64,000 nt of DNA from Microbacterium enclense. GTDB taxonomy: Bacteria > Actinomycetota > Actinomycetes > Actinomycetales > Microbacteriaceae. The notes beneath the pieces were generated by a model. The model saw only the letters and a list, made by a program, of their open reading frames with translations, ran no database searches and was not told the DNA's origin. The stretch spans positions 418,672 to 482,671 of the forward strand of contig NZ_KQ758467.1 of the NCBI RefSeq assembly GCF_001456955.1. The letters are read 5' to 3'. The translations under genes and the position numbers were made by a program. Each line of letters begins with the position of its first letter. The stretch's first letter is position 1. Below are positions 1-9,048 of this stretch, piece after piece.

Positions 1-184
1 TGGTCCTCATGGTGTGCCCCATCTGCTTGGCGAAGTCGTCGAAACGGATGCGGGGCGTGAGCCTCCGACCGCACTCCGGGTGGCTTTCAGCGGAGAGTCT
101 TGTGGACGAGCGGTGTACGACCCGCCCGCTGCGTGGTGGTTTCATGCGTCGAAGCCGAGGACTTCACCCGTCGCGGGCGCGAGA
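1..184. other. left edge, no firm gene
   Basis: No gene can be supported here. On the minus strand a reading frame is open from an ATG at 143-145 to the window edge, and its last part (arginine, isoleucine, phenylalanine, two aspartates, then FAKQMGHTM) looks protein-like. It could be the first codons of a gene that continues to the left. There is no clear ribosome binding site, so this is only a possibility. Confidence 0.25.
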
Positions 185-1945
185 TCACGCGGAGAAACGG
201 CACGGGCCGGGGCGTGGAATCTCGTCGGGGTCGCGCGTCGGTGTGGCGACGGCAGCCAACTCGGGGGTCGTGAGCCGTACCCGGAGATCGAGCCGTGCGG
301 TCTGGCCGGGGGCCACCTGCGCCGACCATTTGACCACCTCGCGGCCGTCATGGACCCCTCCGGCGAACCCCGGTGGCGCACCGTCGCTCGACGTGCGCCG
401 TTCGAGCAGTTCGGCTCCGGGCGGCAGGTATATGTACACGCCCGTGAGCGCGTCGCCGGGCGGCACGCCGTACTCGCCATCCCCGGTCACGTAGGGCGGC
501 AGCGAGTCGGGGTCGGGGGCGTCGTTGCGCAGCTCGACGTGCAGCGACGCCGTGTCGGCGGTGCACCACGCGGTCTCGACGACCGGATGCAGGTAGGTGT
601 CCATCTTGGAGCCCGTGCCGTCGTTGAGGTAGACGCCGAACGTGCCGCGCCGGGCGTCCGCGGCCGGCAAAGCTCCCTGCAGCGTCGATCCGTCGAGGAT
701 CGCCTGCTCGGCGGCATCCGCGTTCCAGACGAGCAGGCGGCGCTCGCGGGCGGCCCTGGTGACCGCCTCCACCAGGGCCTCGGGATCGACATCGCCATCG
801 GCGAGAGCCTGGAACACCGCCGCCGAGGCGCTCTGGAAGAAGGCGTCCTGCTCGCGCGGGTCGGGATAGCGGCGATACGACTCCTGCAGCAGGAGCGCAA
901 CGGCGTCGTCGGCGCTCAGCTCGTCGCCCGAGGGCAGGCGCACGGGACCCGTCGCCCGCAGCAGGTATGACAGCGTCACGGGGTCGAGGGCGATCACGCT
1001 GTCGACGGTCGTCCCGTGCGCACGGCGCCACATCTCCCGCGCGAGCGGGGCCCCCACCGAGAAGTCGGGCACCTGTGTGGTGTTCTGCAGGAACCGGGCG
1101 GGCCGGGTGTCGTAGATGCTCTGCACGTCGTCGGGGAGGGCCGCCACGGGCGTGCCGGCCGTCGCGGCGAAGTCCGCGGACGACGCCTGCGCCGTGAGGG
1201 TCATCCGCCCCTGCGCTGTGTCGAGCTGGGCCACGGCGCCGACGACACCACCGAGCGAGCGCCATTCCGCGTTGTTCTGGAACAGCACCAGGGTGGAGCG
1301 CTGGCGGTCGGCGCCGAGCATTGCGGGAAGGAGGGCCGTGGTGCGCCGCAGAACGTCCGCCGTGTCGGCCGCGGAACCGAGCAGGTCGCCGGCACGCGAG
1401 ACGTTCTTCGCGACGCGTCCGAGGAGGGGCGTGCGATCGATCCCGGCGACGCGGTCTGCCGCTTCCCGCAGTGCGGTGGCGGCGTCGGCGGCCGCGGGAG
1501 CCATGGCGGTCAGGGGGGAGACGTCGACGACCCCGTCGACCGGGCGCAGGGCGCCGGCCGACAGACCGGCCGACGCGCGGGCGAGGGGCGCGAGGGCGGT
1601 GACCGCGTCGTCGACCGCCGCGGCCGTGTCGGACACCGCCGACAGCTGCGGTCCGACCCAGGGGAGCCTTTCGGCGAAGCCCCACACAGGGTCGGCGGTC
1701 AACGCGCGCGCGGCGGAGGTGTCCACTGCCACGACGCGCAAGGCCTCCGCTGCGGTCGCGGACGCGTCGACGGTGCTCGGCATCGCCGACAGCGCCGTCC
1801 GCGCCTGAAGCAGGTGCCCCTGGGCGAGCGCGGCTCGAACGCCCACCCACGCCGCGAGGGCGAGCCCGGCCACGGCGACGAGACAGACGGCTGCGGCGAA
1901 GATCCTGCGCGGATGAAGCGGCGCGAAACGAGGGGAGTCCGGCAC
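185..1945 (-). CDS. DUF4012 membrane-anchored protein
   Basis: The protein has 586 residues. One membrane segment lies near residues 14-36, followed by a large alanine-rich exported part. The layout matches the DUF4012 family: a helical N-terminal half, then a segment with 'LVLFQNNAEWRSLGG' and 'DPVTLSYLLRATGPV', which are the family's recognisable signatures. The start is GTG at 1945. DUF4012 proteins have no proven biochemical role and often occur with exopolysaccharide genes in actinobacteria. That fits the sugar-polymer content of this window, although its direct neighbour is a two-component kinase. Family assignment is good; function is unknown. Confidence 0.85.
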   Translation of the reverse strand: MPDSPRFAPLHPRRIFAAAVCLVAVAGLALAAWVGVRAALAQGHLLQARTALSAMPSTVDASATAAEALRVVAVDTSAARALTADPVWGFAERLPWVGPQLSAVSDTAAAVDDAVTALAPLARASAGLSAGALRPVDGVVDVSPLTAMAPAAADAATALREAADRVAGIDRTPLLGRVAKNVSRAGDLLGSAADTADVLRRTTALLPAMLGADRQRSTLVLFQNNAEWRSLGGVVGAVAQLDTAQGRMTLTAQASSADFAATAGTPVAALPDDVQSIYDTRPARFLQNTTQVPDFSVGAPLAREMWRRAHGTTVDSVIALDPVTLSYLLRATGPVRLPSGDELSADDAVALLLQESYRRYPDPREQDAFFQSASAAVFQALADGDVDPEALVEAVTRAARERRLLVWNADAAEQAILDGSTLQGALPAADARRGTFGVYLNDGTGSKMDTYLHPVVETAWCTADTASLHVELRNDAPDPDSLPPYVTGDGEYGVPPGDALTGVYIYLPPGAELLERRTSSDGAPPGFAGGVHDGREVVKWSAQVAPGQTARLDLRVRLTTPELAAVATPTRDPDEIPRPGPCRFSA

Positions 1946-2178
1946 GCGAACACCCTAGACGCGCGATCAAGACGCTTCGGAGCCGTCGCCGGCGGGGACG
2001 AACCGGTCCGGAAGGGAAGAACCCGGCGGCGCAAGACGGTGGATCCCCGTTGATCACCCGCCGATTCACCCGTGTGCCCTCGGGCGGATGGGCCGTCGCT
2101 GAGGGCGAGTGCCCATGGCGTCGCCGGCGCGGGGTCTACTCCCCGCGGCGGGGGCCGTTCGCGTTCGGTCCGTCTGCG

Positions 2179-3939
2179 TCAGGGCGTGGAGTCGTCGATG
2201 AGTGCGGGCAGGACGACTGTCACCGTGGTGCCCACGCCGAGCTCGCTCTCGAGGAAGAGCGAGCCGCCCTGATCCTCCACGATGCCGCGGATGATCCCCA
2301 TCCCCAGCCCCGTGCCGGGCGTTCCGCTCTCTCGCGCCGTACGGGCGCGGAAATAGGGGTCGAACACACGGTCGAGGTCGTCGGAATGGATGCCGATACC
2401 GGTGTCGGTGAAGCGCAGGATCACGTCGTCGGGTGAGACCTCGCCGGAGACGCGGACGCTCCCACCCGAGGGGGTGTACTTGATGGCATTGCTCAGGATG
2501 TTGTCGAACGCCTGACGCAGACGGAAACCGTCGCCCGCCACGGCGGCCGTCGGCGGGAGTTCGTCGATCACGCTGACCCGTCGCGCCGCCGCCGCCGGTC
2601 GGAAGGAGGTCAAGGAGGAGGAGATGATGCGGCTCGCATCGGCCGCGACGGGGATCGTCGGCTCGCGGAACACGCCGCGCGACGTGGCGAGGATCTCGGA
2701 GATGAGCTTCTGCATGCGTTCGCCCGCTGCGGCGATGACCTCGAGTTCCTCGCGCACCTTCGGGGCGAGGTCGGTCCGGTCGAGGACGAGGTCGGCGTGA
2801 CCGATGATCGCCGTGAGCGGATTGCGGAGTTCGTGCGATACCGTTGCCGCCAGCCGTTCGCGGGCGCGTTCGGATTCGATCAGGGCCGTCACATCGTGCA
2901 CGATCAGCAGCGTGCTCTCGGGCTCGTCGGATGAGATCAGCCGCCGCGTCGACACGGACAGCGCGTGCCACTCGCCGCGGGTGTCGAACAGCCAGACGCG
3001 CTCGTCGGCGAACTGCTCGCCCCGGGCGGCGCGGGCGAAGAGCCGCTCGTTGTCGGGGACGGGCTCTCCGCGCAGCGTCGCGTACTCGATCGCGCCCCCG
3101 GGGCGCTGCGGCTCGTCGCGTTCGATCCCGTACAGGGAGACGTAGGTGTCGTTGAGCGCGAGTACCTCCCCGTCCGCCGAGAGGCGCGCGATGCCGGTGT
3201 CGAGACCGTTGAGCATCTGCGACACCCGTCGCTCCTGGCCCGAGACGCGTTGCAGCGTCCCCTGCAGGCGTTTGGCCTGCCGCCGCAGGAGTTGCTTGAA
3301 GGCCCGGGTCTGACGGGTCGAAAGATACGTGGTGATCGCGATGAAGGTCAACGAGAGCAGCACGACGAGGAACCGCAGCGCCGAGGAGGGCCCGGTGGCG
3401 TTGAGGGTCGCGTCGAGGAGGATGATGACGCCGACCGCGCCGAGCGCGGAGACGAGAGCGACCAGCGTGAAATGCGTGGCGATCCACATGATCGGGAACA
3501 CCCAGAAGAACCCGAAGCGCAGGTCGGTGCCGATGCTCATCAGCCCGATGGCGACGATGTCGCCGAACGGGATGACGGACACCGCGGCGCGGGGCAATCT
3601 GTGCCAGGGGACCACGATGGCGACGGCTGTGAGGGCGATGACGACGCCGACGCCGGCCGAGAACGGCCAGTACGCGAAGAGCGCCGGCTCGATCACCTGG
3701 ACGAGCAGCACGGTGATCATGACGCTCGCGCCCAGGATGAGCTGGTGCAGCCACACCGATCGGGTGCGGCCGCCGAGCCCGCCCACGTCGTCGTCGCGAG
3801 CGCCGTCCGCCGACGCAGGCGAGGTGCTTCTGCGGACGGCCATGACGCCGAGCTTATCCACCGCACTGCGAAGGGTCGGCGAATCGGTCATCGGCGACTG
3901 ACTGCTTTCGTGGCCCGGCAACACGCGCGCGTCATCCAC
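2179..3939 (-). CDS. PAS-containing membrane histidine kinase
   Basis: Sensor kinase of 586 residues. Several membrane helices span about residues 64-205, followed by a linker coil (210-245), a PAS-like sensor (about 245-355), a HisKA dimerisation domain with H-box histidine 369 in SHELRNPLTA, and a HATPase domain with the N box NILSNAIKYTPSG and the G box GTGLGMGI. The GTG start overlaps the end of the upstream membrane gene by 8 bases, so translation is probably coupled. An inner ATG at 3891 is an alternative. The response regulator at 6687-7553, about 2.7 kb away, is the likely partner. The signal sensed is unknown. Confidence 0.93.
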   Translation of the reverse strand: MDDARVLPGHESSQSPMTDSPTLRSAVDKLGVMAVRRSTSPASADGARDDDVGGLGGRTRSVWLHQLILGASVMITVLLVQVIEPALFAYWPFSAGVGVVIALTAVAIVVPWHRLPRAAVSVIPFGDIVAIGLMSIGTDLRFGFFWVFPIMWIATHFTLVALVSALGAVGVIILLDATLNATGPSSALRFLVVLLSLTFIAITTYLSTRQTRAFKQLLRRQAKRLQGTLQRVSGQERRVSQMLNGLDTGIARLSADGEVLALNDTYVSLYGIERDEPQRPGGAIEYATLRGEPVPDNERLFARAARGEQFADERVWLFDTRGEWHALSVSTRRLISSDEPESTLLIVHDVTALIESERARERLAATVSHELRNPLTAIIGHADLVLDRTDLAPKVREELEVIAAAGERMQKLISEILATSRGVFREPTIPVAADASRIISSSLTSFRPAAAARRVSVIDELPPTAAVAGDGFRLRQAFDNILSNAIKYTPSGGSVRVSGEVSPDDVILRFTDTGIGIHSDDLDRVFDPYFRARTARESGTPGTGLGMGIIRGIVEDQGGSLFLESELGVGTTVTVVLPALIDDSTP

Positions 3940-5011
3940 CGTCGAGCGGGCCGCGGCGCGAACGGCGATGCCGGGGGGCCATCAGCGCGGACACCGCGTC
4001 GACGGTCCGTACACAGGAGTGCTCGAAAGCGAGGACCGGTACGTCGTCGTAATCGAGGAGGAACATCCGTCGAGCGAAGGCACGCCGGACGGACGACTCC
4101 ATCGCGGTCGTGTCGATCGCGGCGGGCGCGATGACGAAGACGGTGTCGCGCGATGGCAGGCCGGTCACCGCCTCGGGCAGTGCGTCGTCGACGGCGTCCG
4201 CGACGGCCTCGAGCAGCAGCCTGCCCTGCCTGGCGCTGTGGGCCGTTCGGATGAGGTGGATCTCGGGCAGACGGATGAGCGTGGCATTCGCACCGTCGTG
4301 AGCCTCGATGAGCCGCGCGGTCTCGCGCCGGAGCGCCCCTCGGTCGTGCGCCGGCGTGCCGGGCGAGGGGCGGTCATCGAGCTGTCGGCCGACCCGGACG
4401 GTGCCGACGGCGACGGCGACGATGACGCCCGCGCTGACGAGAGCCGTCGCCTCGGGGGAGACGGCCCCGGGCTGCGTGAGCGAAGCCGCCCCCGCCGTCA
4501 GGGCGACGACGAGTCGTGCGGCGCTGTAGGCGGCGTACAGGGCCAGACTCCCCACGAGCAGGCTCGCACCCGGGAGAGCGCCGAACGGTCGACGGGCGCA
4601 CTCGAAGGCGCCGAGAACCGCGAACGCGAAGAGCCCGGCGGTCTTGAGCACCGTCGCATCCTCGAGTGGGATGAGGAAGGTCAGCCCCAGCAGGAAGACG
4701 CCGACCGAGACGATGCCGATCGCGCCGACCGTGCGACGGTGGTTGAGGCGCCGGGCCCCCGCCCACAGCAGACCCGCGGCCATCACGTTCGTCGCGTTAC
4801 CGCCCGCGGCTGCCGCCGTCCCGCCCCCGGTCGCCTCCAAGACGTTCATCGCGCCGCACAGCAGAGCGGCGATGGCGGCCACTCCGAAGTAACGGACCAT
4901 CTCCGCCCGCTCACCGCCCCGATCGTCGTCGGGTCGCCCGTGGGCGAGGTAGAGGATCGCGGCCGCGACGCCGGCGGCGGTGATGGAGCAGAGGAGGGCG
5001 AGGACGATCAC
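3932..5011 (-). CDS. membrane protein with GGDEF-like degenerate tail
   Basis: Protein of 359 residues with about seven hydrophobic helices in the first 215 residues and a soluble tail of about 140 residues. The tail has the rhythm of a nucleotide-cyclase (GGDEF) fold, including 'AVTGLPSRDTVFVIAP', but the catalytic GG(D/E)EF is absent, so it could only be a degenerate regulatory domain. That reading is my inference. The start is GTG at 5011 with a GAGGA box upstream. The gene ends inside the start of the histidine kinase, so the two are probably made together, and this protein may help the kinase sense the membrane. A purely structural role is also possible. Confidence 0.75.
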   Translation of the reverse strand: MIVLALLCSITAAGVAAAILYLAHGRPDDDRGGERAEMVRYFGVAAIAALLCGAMNVLEATGGGTAAAAGGNATNVMAAGLLWAGARRLNHRRTVGAIGIVSVGVFLLGLTFLIPLEDATVLKTAGLFAFAVLGAFECARRPFGALPGASLLVGSLALYAAYSAARLVVALTAGAASLTQPGAVSPEATALVSAGVIVAVAVGTVRVGRQLDDRPSPGTPAHDRGALRRETARLIEAHDGANATLIRLPEIHLIRTAHSARQGRLLLEAVADAVDDALPEAVTGLPSRDTVFVIAPAAIDTTAMESSVRRAFARRMFLLDYDDVPVLAFEHSCVRTVDAVSALMAPRHRRSRRGPLDGG

Positions 5012-5151
5012 GTGAAGGGTGTCCTCGAACGGCGCCGAAAATCTTGAGGGAATCTTGCGGGGACGGTGTCACGTGCACGCGGGAGCGTTGCGGCCGACCC
5101 GCCAGAGTGGTCATCGATCGGCGAATCGAGCGGAGGGAGGGGATCGCAGCC

Positions 5152-6597
5152 ATGACCGATGCGCCCCGCGTCCCTTCGCGCACCCGTCCGCGTCCGTCCG
5201 CCCCGGGGGCGGACGACCGGCCCGCCGACGAGCTCACGGCTGTGCTCGACGACACGCGCCCGCACCGCTCGACCATCGGGTGCATCGTCCTCGCCTCCGA
5301 GCACGCCTCCTCGATCGCGGACGCCATCGCGGCCCTGCTGACGCAGACGCGGGTGCCGGACGTCATCCATGTGGTCGTCGCGAACAGCTCGGATGCGACG
5401 GTCGAGATCGCCTCGGACCTCAGCGGTCCCCACGAGCTGCACACCGAGCTCGGAAGCCAGCTCACCGAGGTGTTCGTGCACGACATCGGCGCCGACTCCG
5501 GCGAGAGGGCGGGCGCTCTCAACTACGGCTACTTCCTCGTCGAAGGCTACGACTACCTGCTGAGCGTCGACGGTGACGCCGTCGCGCACCCCCGAGCCGT
5601 GGAGCGCCTCGAGGCGGAAGCCCGCTCGGATAGCCGCATCGGCGGCGTGTCTGCGATCCGCGAGATCGCGGCCGGGCCGGTCGACGGTCCGATGGCCCGC
5701 TTCCTCCTCGCCGGGCAGCGCGCACAAGGAGCGAGATCCGCGCTGCAGAACCTCTCCCGCCGGAACGCGGCCGTGCTCGGGGGTCCTCTGTCGATCTTCT
5801 CCGTCGCCGCGTTGCGGAACGTGATGGTCCAGACGCGCCGGACGACCCCCTGGGCCGAGGACGCGGATGCCGAGGGCCTCCTGCTCTCCCTGCACCTCAG
5901 GAACGCGGGCTATCTCACCAGCATCAGTCCCGGGGCACGCGTCGCGGTGCCGGGTATGACCACGTTGCCCGCCTACGCCGCTCACGAGGTGCGGAGGATC
6001 GCCGGAGGCATCGACCTGCTGTCGGCCGGTCAGCGAGGCGACCCGAACGCGCAGCCGCTTCACTCGACCCTGCGGGTGCTCTGGTCCGAGAACGCCGGCC
6101 TGCTCGCCGGGCTGTTCGTCCGCGTGGCGTTCCTGGTGCTGTCGGCGGCTGCACTGTCGACCGGGGCGGTGATGCTCTCGCCGTGGTGGCTGGTCCCGCC
6201 GGTCGTCACCGTGCTGTCGAACCTGCGCCTCGCGCTCGCCATGCGCAGGGCCGATCACGCCGATGTTCTCTTCGCGGCGCTGCTGATCCCCGCGGAGGCT
6301 TTCAGATGGGTGCGCATCGGTTGCGCCGCGCGATCGTGGTGCCGACGTCTGACGCAGGGAGCGCCCTACGACCGCGCCGCGCGGGGCACGGCGGACGGGG
6401 GTCTGGGTCGCTGGGCGCTGATGACCGCGGTGGCCGCCGCCGTGGTCGCGCTCGCCGCGGGGTGGGTGCAGTCCGCCGCGACGGTGCAGACCGCGGTTCT
6501 GAGCGTCGGCTGGAGTGTCGTCGGCGTGATCGCAGCGCTGCAGACCCTCGTGATGTTCTCTCGACTCGTTCGTCGTACCGAGGACGTCCGCCTCTGA
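5152..6597 (+). CDS. membrane glycosyltransferase family 2
   Basis: GT2-type enzyme of 481 residues from the ATG at 5152, chosen for its strong GGAGGGAGG box. A GT-A domain with the metal-binding SVDGDAV (D-x-D) and an acidic WAEDAD motif is followed by three to four C-terminal membrane helices, as in BcsA/HasA-like processive synthases. The Q-x-x-R-W acceptor motif of those synthases is not visible; the equivalent place reads AHEVRRIAGG. It probably adds sugars to a lipid-linked or exported polymer at the inner face of the membrane. Divergent from the kinase pair and convergent with the response regulator, it may be a target of that system. Confidence 0.85.
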   Translation: MTDAPRVPSRTRPRPSAPGADDRPADELTAVLDDTRPHRSTIGCIVLASEHASSIADAIAALLTQTRVPDVIHVVVANSSDATVEIASDLSGPHELHTELGSQLTEVFVHDIGADSGERAGALNYGYFLVEGYDYLLSVDGDAVAHPRAVERLEAEARSDSRIGGVSAIREIAAGPVDGPMARFLLAGQRAQGARSALQNLSRRNAAVLGGPLSIFSVAALRNVMVQTRRTTPWAEDADAEGLLLSLHLRNAGYLTSISPGARVAVPGMTTLPAYAAHEVRRIAGGIDLLSAGQRGDPNAQPLHSTLRVLWSENAGLLAGLFVRVAFLVLSAAALSTGAVMLSPWWLVPPVVTVLSNLRLALAMRRADHADVLFAALLIPAEAFRWVRIGCAARSWCRRLTQGAPYDRAARGTADGGLGRWALMTAVAAAVVALAAGWVQSAATVQTAVLSVGWSVVGVIAALQTLVMFSRLVRRTEDVRL

Positions 6598-6639
6598 CGA
6601 ACGCCCGACTTCGATCGCCCGAACGGTCGGAGGGGTGGG

Positions 6640-6667
6640 TGCCTCGGTCCCTCTGGGGATCGAGGCA
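6640..6667 (+). terminator. Rho-independent type terminator after GT2 gene
   Basis: Arms TGCCTCGGTCCC and GGGATCGAGGCA form a 12-bp stem with one G-T pair and a TCTG loop, followed by a T-rich run. It lies between the convergent GT2 and response regulator genes and probably ends GT2 transcription. Confidence 0.7.
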
Positions 6668-6686
6668 TCTGTTCTTCCCTCGGGCA

Positions 6687-7553
6687 TCAGGAGCCGGACA
6701 GCTCCGACGTCAGGCGGTACCCGACCCCGCGCACGGTTTCGATGTAGAACGGGTTCACCGGACTGTCGCCGAGCTTGCGACGGAGGTTGGTCATGTGGGC
6801 TTCGATGGCTCGTTTGTCGGCGTCGCCGACGTAGTAGCTCGTCACGTAGGACTCGCCCCGCAGCACGAGCGTGAGATCCGCCTTGCTGCGGACACGGCGC
6901 TTGGACTCCATCAGGGTCGCGAGCAGGTCGAACTCCGTGCGGGTCAGCTCGAGGTCGTCTCCCCCGAGTCGCACGATGCGGCTGTCGGGATCGAGTCGGA
7001 GATCGCGATGCACGAGCCATTCGCCCTCGTCGGCGGCGTCGACCCCGGCGGGTCGGGGGGACCCGGACGTGTCCGCGGATGAGGGGGAGATGTCGACCAC
7101 GGCGTCAGCGGCGGGCGTCGGTCGCCCCGCGCCGTTGAGGTGCGACGGCGCCGCCGCGCCGGATTCGCCCGCTCGCGGTCGACGGAGCAGGGCCTCGATC
7201 CGCGCACGCAGTTCGCGCGGGCGGAACGGCTTCACGACGTACTCGTCGGCGCCGGCGCCCAGACCGAGGACGACATCAGCCTCCTCCTCGAGGCCCGTCA
7301 GCATGATGATGTAGGTGTCGCTGCGCTGGCGGATCCGTCGGGCGGCCTCGAAGCCGTCGATCCCCGGCATGTTCACGTCGAGCGTCGTGATGAGCGGTTG
7401 ATGCGTCGCGACGGCGTCGACTCCGTCGATGCCGTTCCCGACGGCGACGGTGGAGAACCCGGCCGACTCGAGGACCTCCGCCAGGAGATGACGGATATCG
7501 GGGTCGTCCTCGACGATCACCGCCGTCTTCGCGCGCTCGGTGCTGCCGCTCAT
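6687..7553 (-). CDS. OmpR/PhoB-type response regulator
   Basis: Response regulator of 288 residues. The receiver domain spans residues 9-125 with phospho-acceptor Asp59 in LDVNMPGIDG and acidic pocket EDD at 15-17. A proline- and serine-rich linker of about 60 residues follows, then a winged-helix DNA-binding domain with the ending typical of the family (YIETVRGVGYRL). The ATG at 7553 is chosen because GGAGGAG stands 7-8 bases before it; the open frame continues upstream but looks non-coding. It is likely the partner of the kinase at 2179-3939. The long linker is unusual for this class. Confidence 0.93.
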   Translation of the reverse strand: MSGSTERAKTAVIVEDDPDIRHLLAEVLESAGFSTVAVGNGIDGVDAVATHQPLITTLDVNMPGIDGFEAARRIRQRSDTYIIMLTGLEEEADVVLGLGAGADEYVVKPFRPRELRARIEALLRRPRAGESGAAAPSHLNGAGRPTPAADAVVDISPSSADTSGSPRPAGVDAADEGEWLVHRDLRLDPDSRIVRLGGDDLELTRTEFDLLATLMESKRRVRSKADLTLVLRGESYVTSYYVGDADKRAIEAHMTNLRRKLGDSPVNPFYIETVRGVGYRLTSELSGS

Positions 7554-7737
7554 CTGACCCACTCCTCCGCTTTCGCGCTTTCGCGCCCGCGTTCTCCCCC
7601 GAGAAGCGGTGTCGCATGGCGACGTGCGCAATCTTGGCACATTTCTTGGCGCACGCTCCGGTCGCACGTCGTGATGTCGTTATCCCAGTAGTCGACACTT
7701 CGGCCGGACCAGGTAAATAGTTCACGCTGGAAGGACG

Positions 7738-7744
7738 TATAGAT
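7738..7744 (+). promoter_or_regulatory. -10 element, probable leaderless start
   Basis: TATAGAT ends only 7 bases before the GTG at 7752. Paralogs fix that start (all begin M-x-x-L-x-Y). A start of transcription at or next to the GTG would give a leaderless mRNA, and no well-spaced ribosome binding site is present. The -35 element is weak. Confidence 0.5.
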
Positions 7745-7751
7745 TGGTTCG

Positions 7752-8066
7752 GTGGGAAAACTGGTTTACAACACCCTTGGTCACTCTTTCGACATCGAGG
7801 ACCGGACGCTCTCTCATCTGCGGGTGGTCTTCATGAACAAACTCCGCCGAGGTGAGTCGTTCATGTTCCATTTCCCGATGTCCGACGGCAGCGGCACGCG
7901 TTCATTGTGGATATCGCCGTCGATCCCTCTCGTCTTCCACTTCTACGGGAGTCGACCGCCGCAACTGAACCGTCGCTGGATCGACGACCTGATGAACGAG
8001 GCGAGCGCTCCGCAGGGGCTGAGCGTGACGGCCGAGCCGGACCCGGATGCCGCACCGCGTCCGTGA
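7752..8066 (+). CDS. small DUF7882-like protein, copy A
   Basis: Protein of 104 residues, the most divergent of three paralogs in this window (also 8716-9048 and 37742-38101). Shared core: a start M-x-x-L-x-Y, a 'D-R-x-L-x-H-(L/V)-(R/K)-V-V' strand, 'KLRRGESF', 'S-x-(T/S)-(I/L)-W-(I/L)-x-PSIPL-x-F-x-F', and a C-terminal stretch 'GLS(V/L)'. No enzyme motif is visible. I associate this family with Microbacteriaceae; some members have been loosely named after DNA ligase, without support here. A MarR regulator follows 6 bases downstream on the opposite strand. Function is unknown. Confidence 0.85.
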   Translation: MGKLVYNTLGHSFDIEDRTLSHLRVVFMNKLRRGESFMFHFPMSDGSGTRSLWISPSIPLVFHFYGSRPPQLNRRWIDDLMNEASAPQGLSVTAEPDPDAAPRP

Positions 8067-8072
8067 CGCGGG

Positions 8073-8528
8073 TCAGGTGCACTCGGAGTCGACGACCTCG
8101 CGAACCCGGTCGAGAAAAGCGGCAACCTGATCTGCGGTGCCGTCCGGGAGTGCGGCGGCGAAGGCACGGATCTGCGCCGTGACCGGATCGACGGCATCCG
8201 GGTCCGCGCCGCGGTCGAACGGGACGATGAACTTGCTGCGGCGATCGGTCGGATTGACGACGAAGGCGATCAGGCCGCCGGCATGGAGTCGGTCGAGCAT
8301 CCCCGTGACCGAGGCGGCCGAGATCCCGAGATGCTGAGCGATCTCGCTCGGGGTGACGGTGGCGCCGTGGTCGGCGCGATCGAGGATCACGCGCATGGCG
8401 GCGCGGGCGTTCTCGCTGGGGCCGCATTCCGACTGACGTCGGCGGGCGAGGCGGGCCTCGGCGAGGCGGAGGCGTTCCACCGCTCGGGCGGCGGTCGTCG
8501 CGGCGTCGTCTTCGATCTCGATCGTCAT
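8073..8528 (-). CDS. MarR-family transcriptional regulator
   Basis: Regulator of 151 residues. The winged helix-turn-helix is clear: SEIAQHLGISAASVTGMLDRL is the recognition region, followed by the wing NPTDRRSKFIVP. The ATG at 8528 is chosen because GAGGAG lies 5-8 bases upstream. It sits between two paralogous DUF7882-like genes, and the third paralog also has a MarR gene beside it, which suggests that MarR proteins control this family. The ligand is unknown. Confidence 0.92.
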   Translation of the reverse strand: MTIEIEDDAATTAARAVERLRLAEARLARRRQSECGPSENARAAMRVILDRADHGATVTPSEIAQHLGISAASVTGMLDRLHAGGLIAFVVNPTDRRSKFIVPFDRGADPDAVDPVTAQIRAFAAALPDGTADQVAAFLDRVREVVDSECT

Positions 8529-8565
8529 GCGTCTCCTCGAGTCTTCAGCCACCCCTGAAGACATC

Positions 8566-8573
8566 CTAGTTAG
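8566..8573 (-). promoter_or_regulatory. CTAACTAG motif at MarR promoter
   Basis: Read on the minus strand, CTAACTAG overlaps a -10-like TAGGAT and lies about 40 bases before the MarR start. The same CTAACTAG occurs at 37698-37705 in front of the third DUF7882-like gene, so it is a candidate MarR operator. Confidence 0.4.
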
Positions 8574-8654
8574 CTGACTGAGAATCCAGTCATTCGATCT
8601 AATGCGACCTATGTGCGGCGCGCGTCTCGCGATGACGTTCGTCGAGAATTCACT

Positions 8655-8682
8655 TTGCGATAGTTAGGCCACCTAGTAAAAT
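8655..8682 (+). promoter_or_regulatory. promoter of DUF7882-like copy B
   Basis: TTGCGA at 8655-8660, a 16-bp spacer and TAAAAT at 8677-8682 form a good sigma-70 promoter in an unusually AT-rich stretch. The spacer ends in CTAG directly before the -10, as in the promoter-like region at 37681-37710. This makes it a likely site for MarR control. Confidence 0.55.
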
Positions 8683-8715
8683 TCGACGCGCGGGGAATTC
8701 CCGAAGGAGGCGTCG

Positions 8716-9048
8716 ATGGGCTCACTGTTCTATGGCTCCTCTGCGAGTCCCATTCGAATGCCGGATCGAGTTCTCGCCCACGTCAAGGTGGTCGTCGCGA
8801 CGAAGCTGCGCCGAGGCGAGAGTTTCACGCTGTCGTGGCGTCATCCCGCGGGGGAGCAGGCCGGACGAAGCACGATCTGGCTGCAGCCGTCCATTCCCCT
8901 TCGGTTCGTCTTCGGTTCGCCCGAGCCCGACCCGCTCGACAACGCCGTGTTGCAGGCGTACGCGGCGGCCGCGAACTCCTCGAGCGGTCTCACCGTCGAC
9001 CTCGAACCCCACGCGGAGCTCGCCCCGCACGAGGTCGACGCCCGCTAG
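8716..9048 (+). CDS. small DUF7882-like protein, copy B
   Basis: Protein of 110 residues with a strong GAAGGAGG box 5 bases before the ATG. It is very close to the copy at 37742: both contain 'LAHVKVVVATKLRRGESF' and 'RSTIWLQPSIPLRFVF'. The conserved part is mostly beta-strand in character and the C-terminus is acidic. Its stop codon directly abuts the stop codon of the convergent sigma-like gene. Function is unknown; the family's repeated link to MarR regulators suggests a stress- or ligand-induced small protein. Confidence 0.88.
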   Translation: MGSLFYGSSASPIRMPDRVLAHVKVVVATKLRRGESFTLSWRHPAGEQAGRSTIWLQPSIPLRFVFGSPEPDPLDNAVLQAYAAAANSSSGLTVDLEPHAELAPHEVDAR

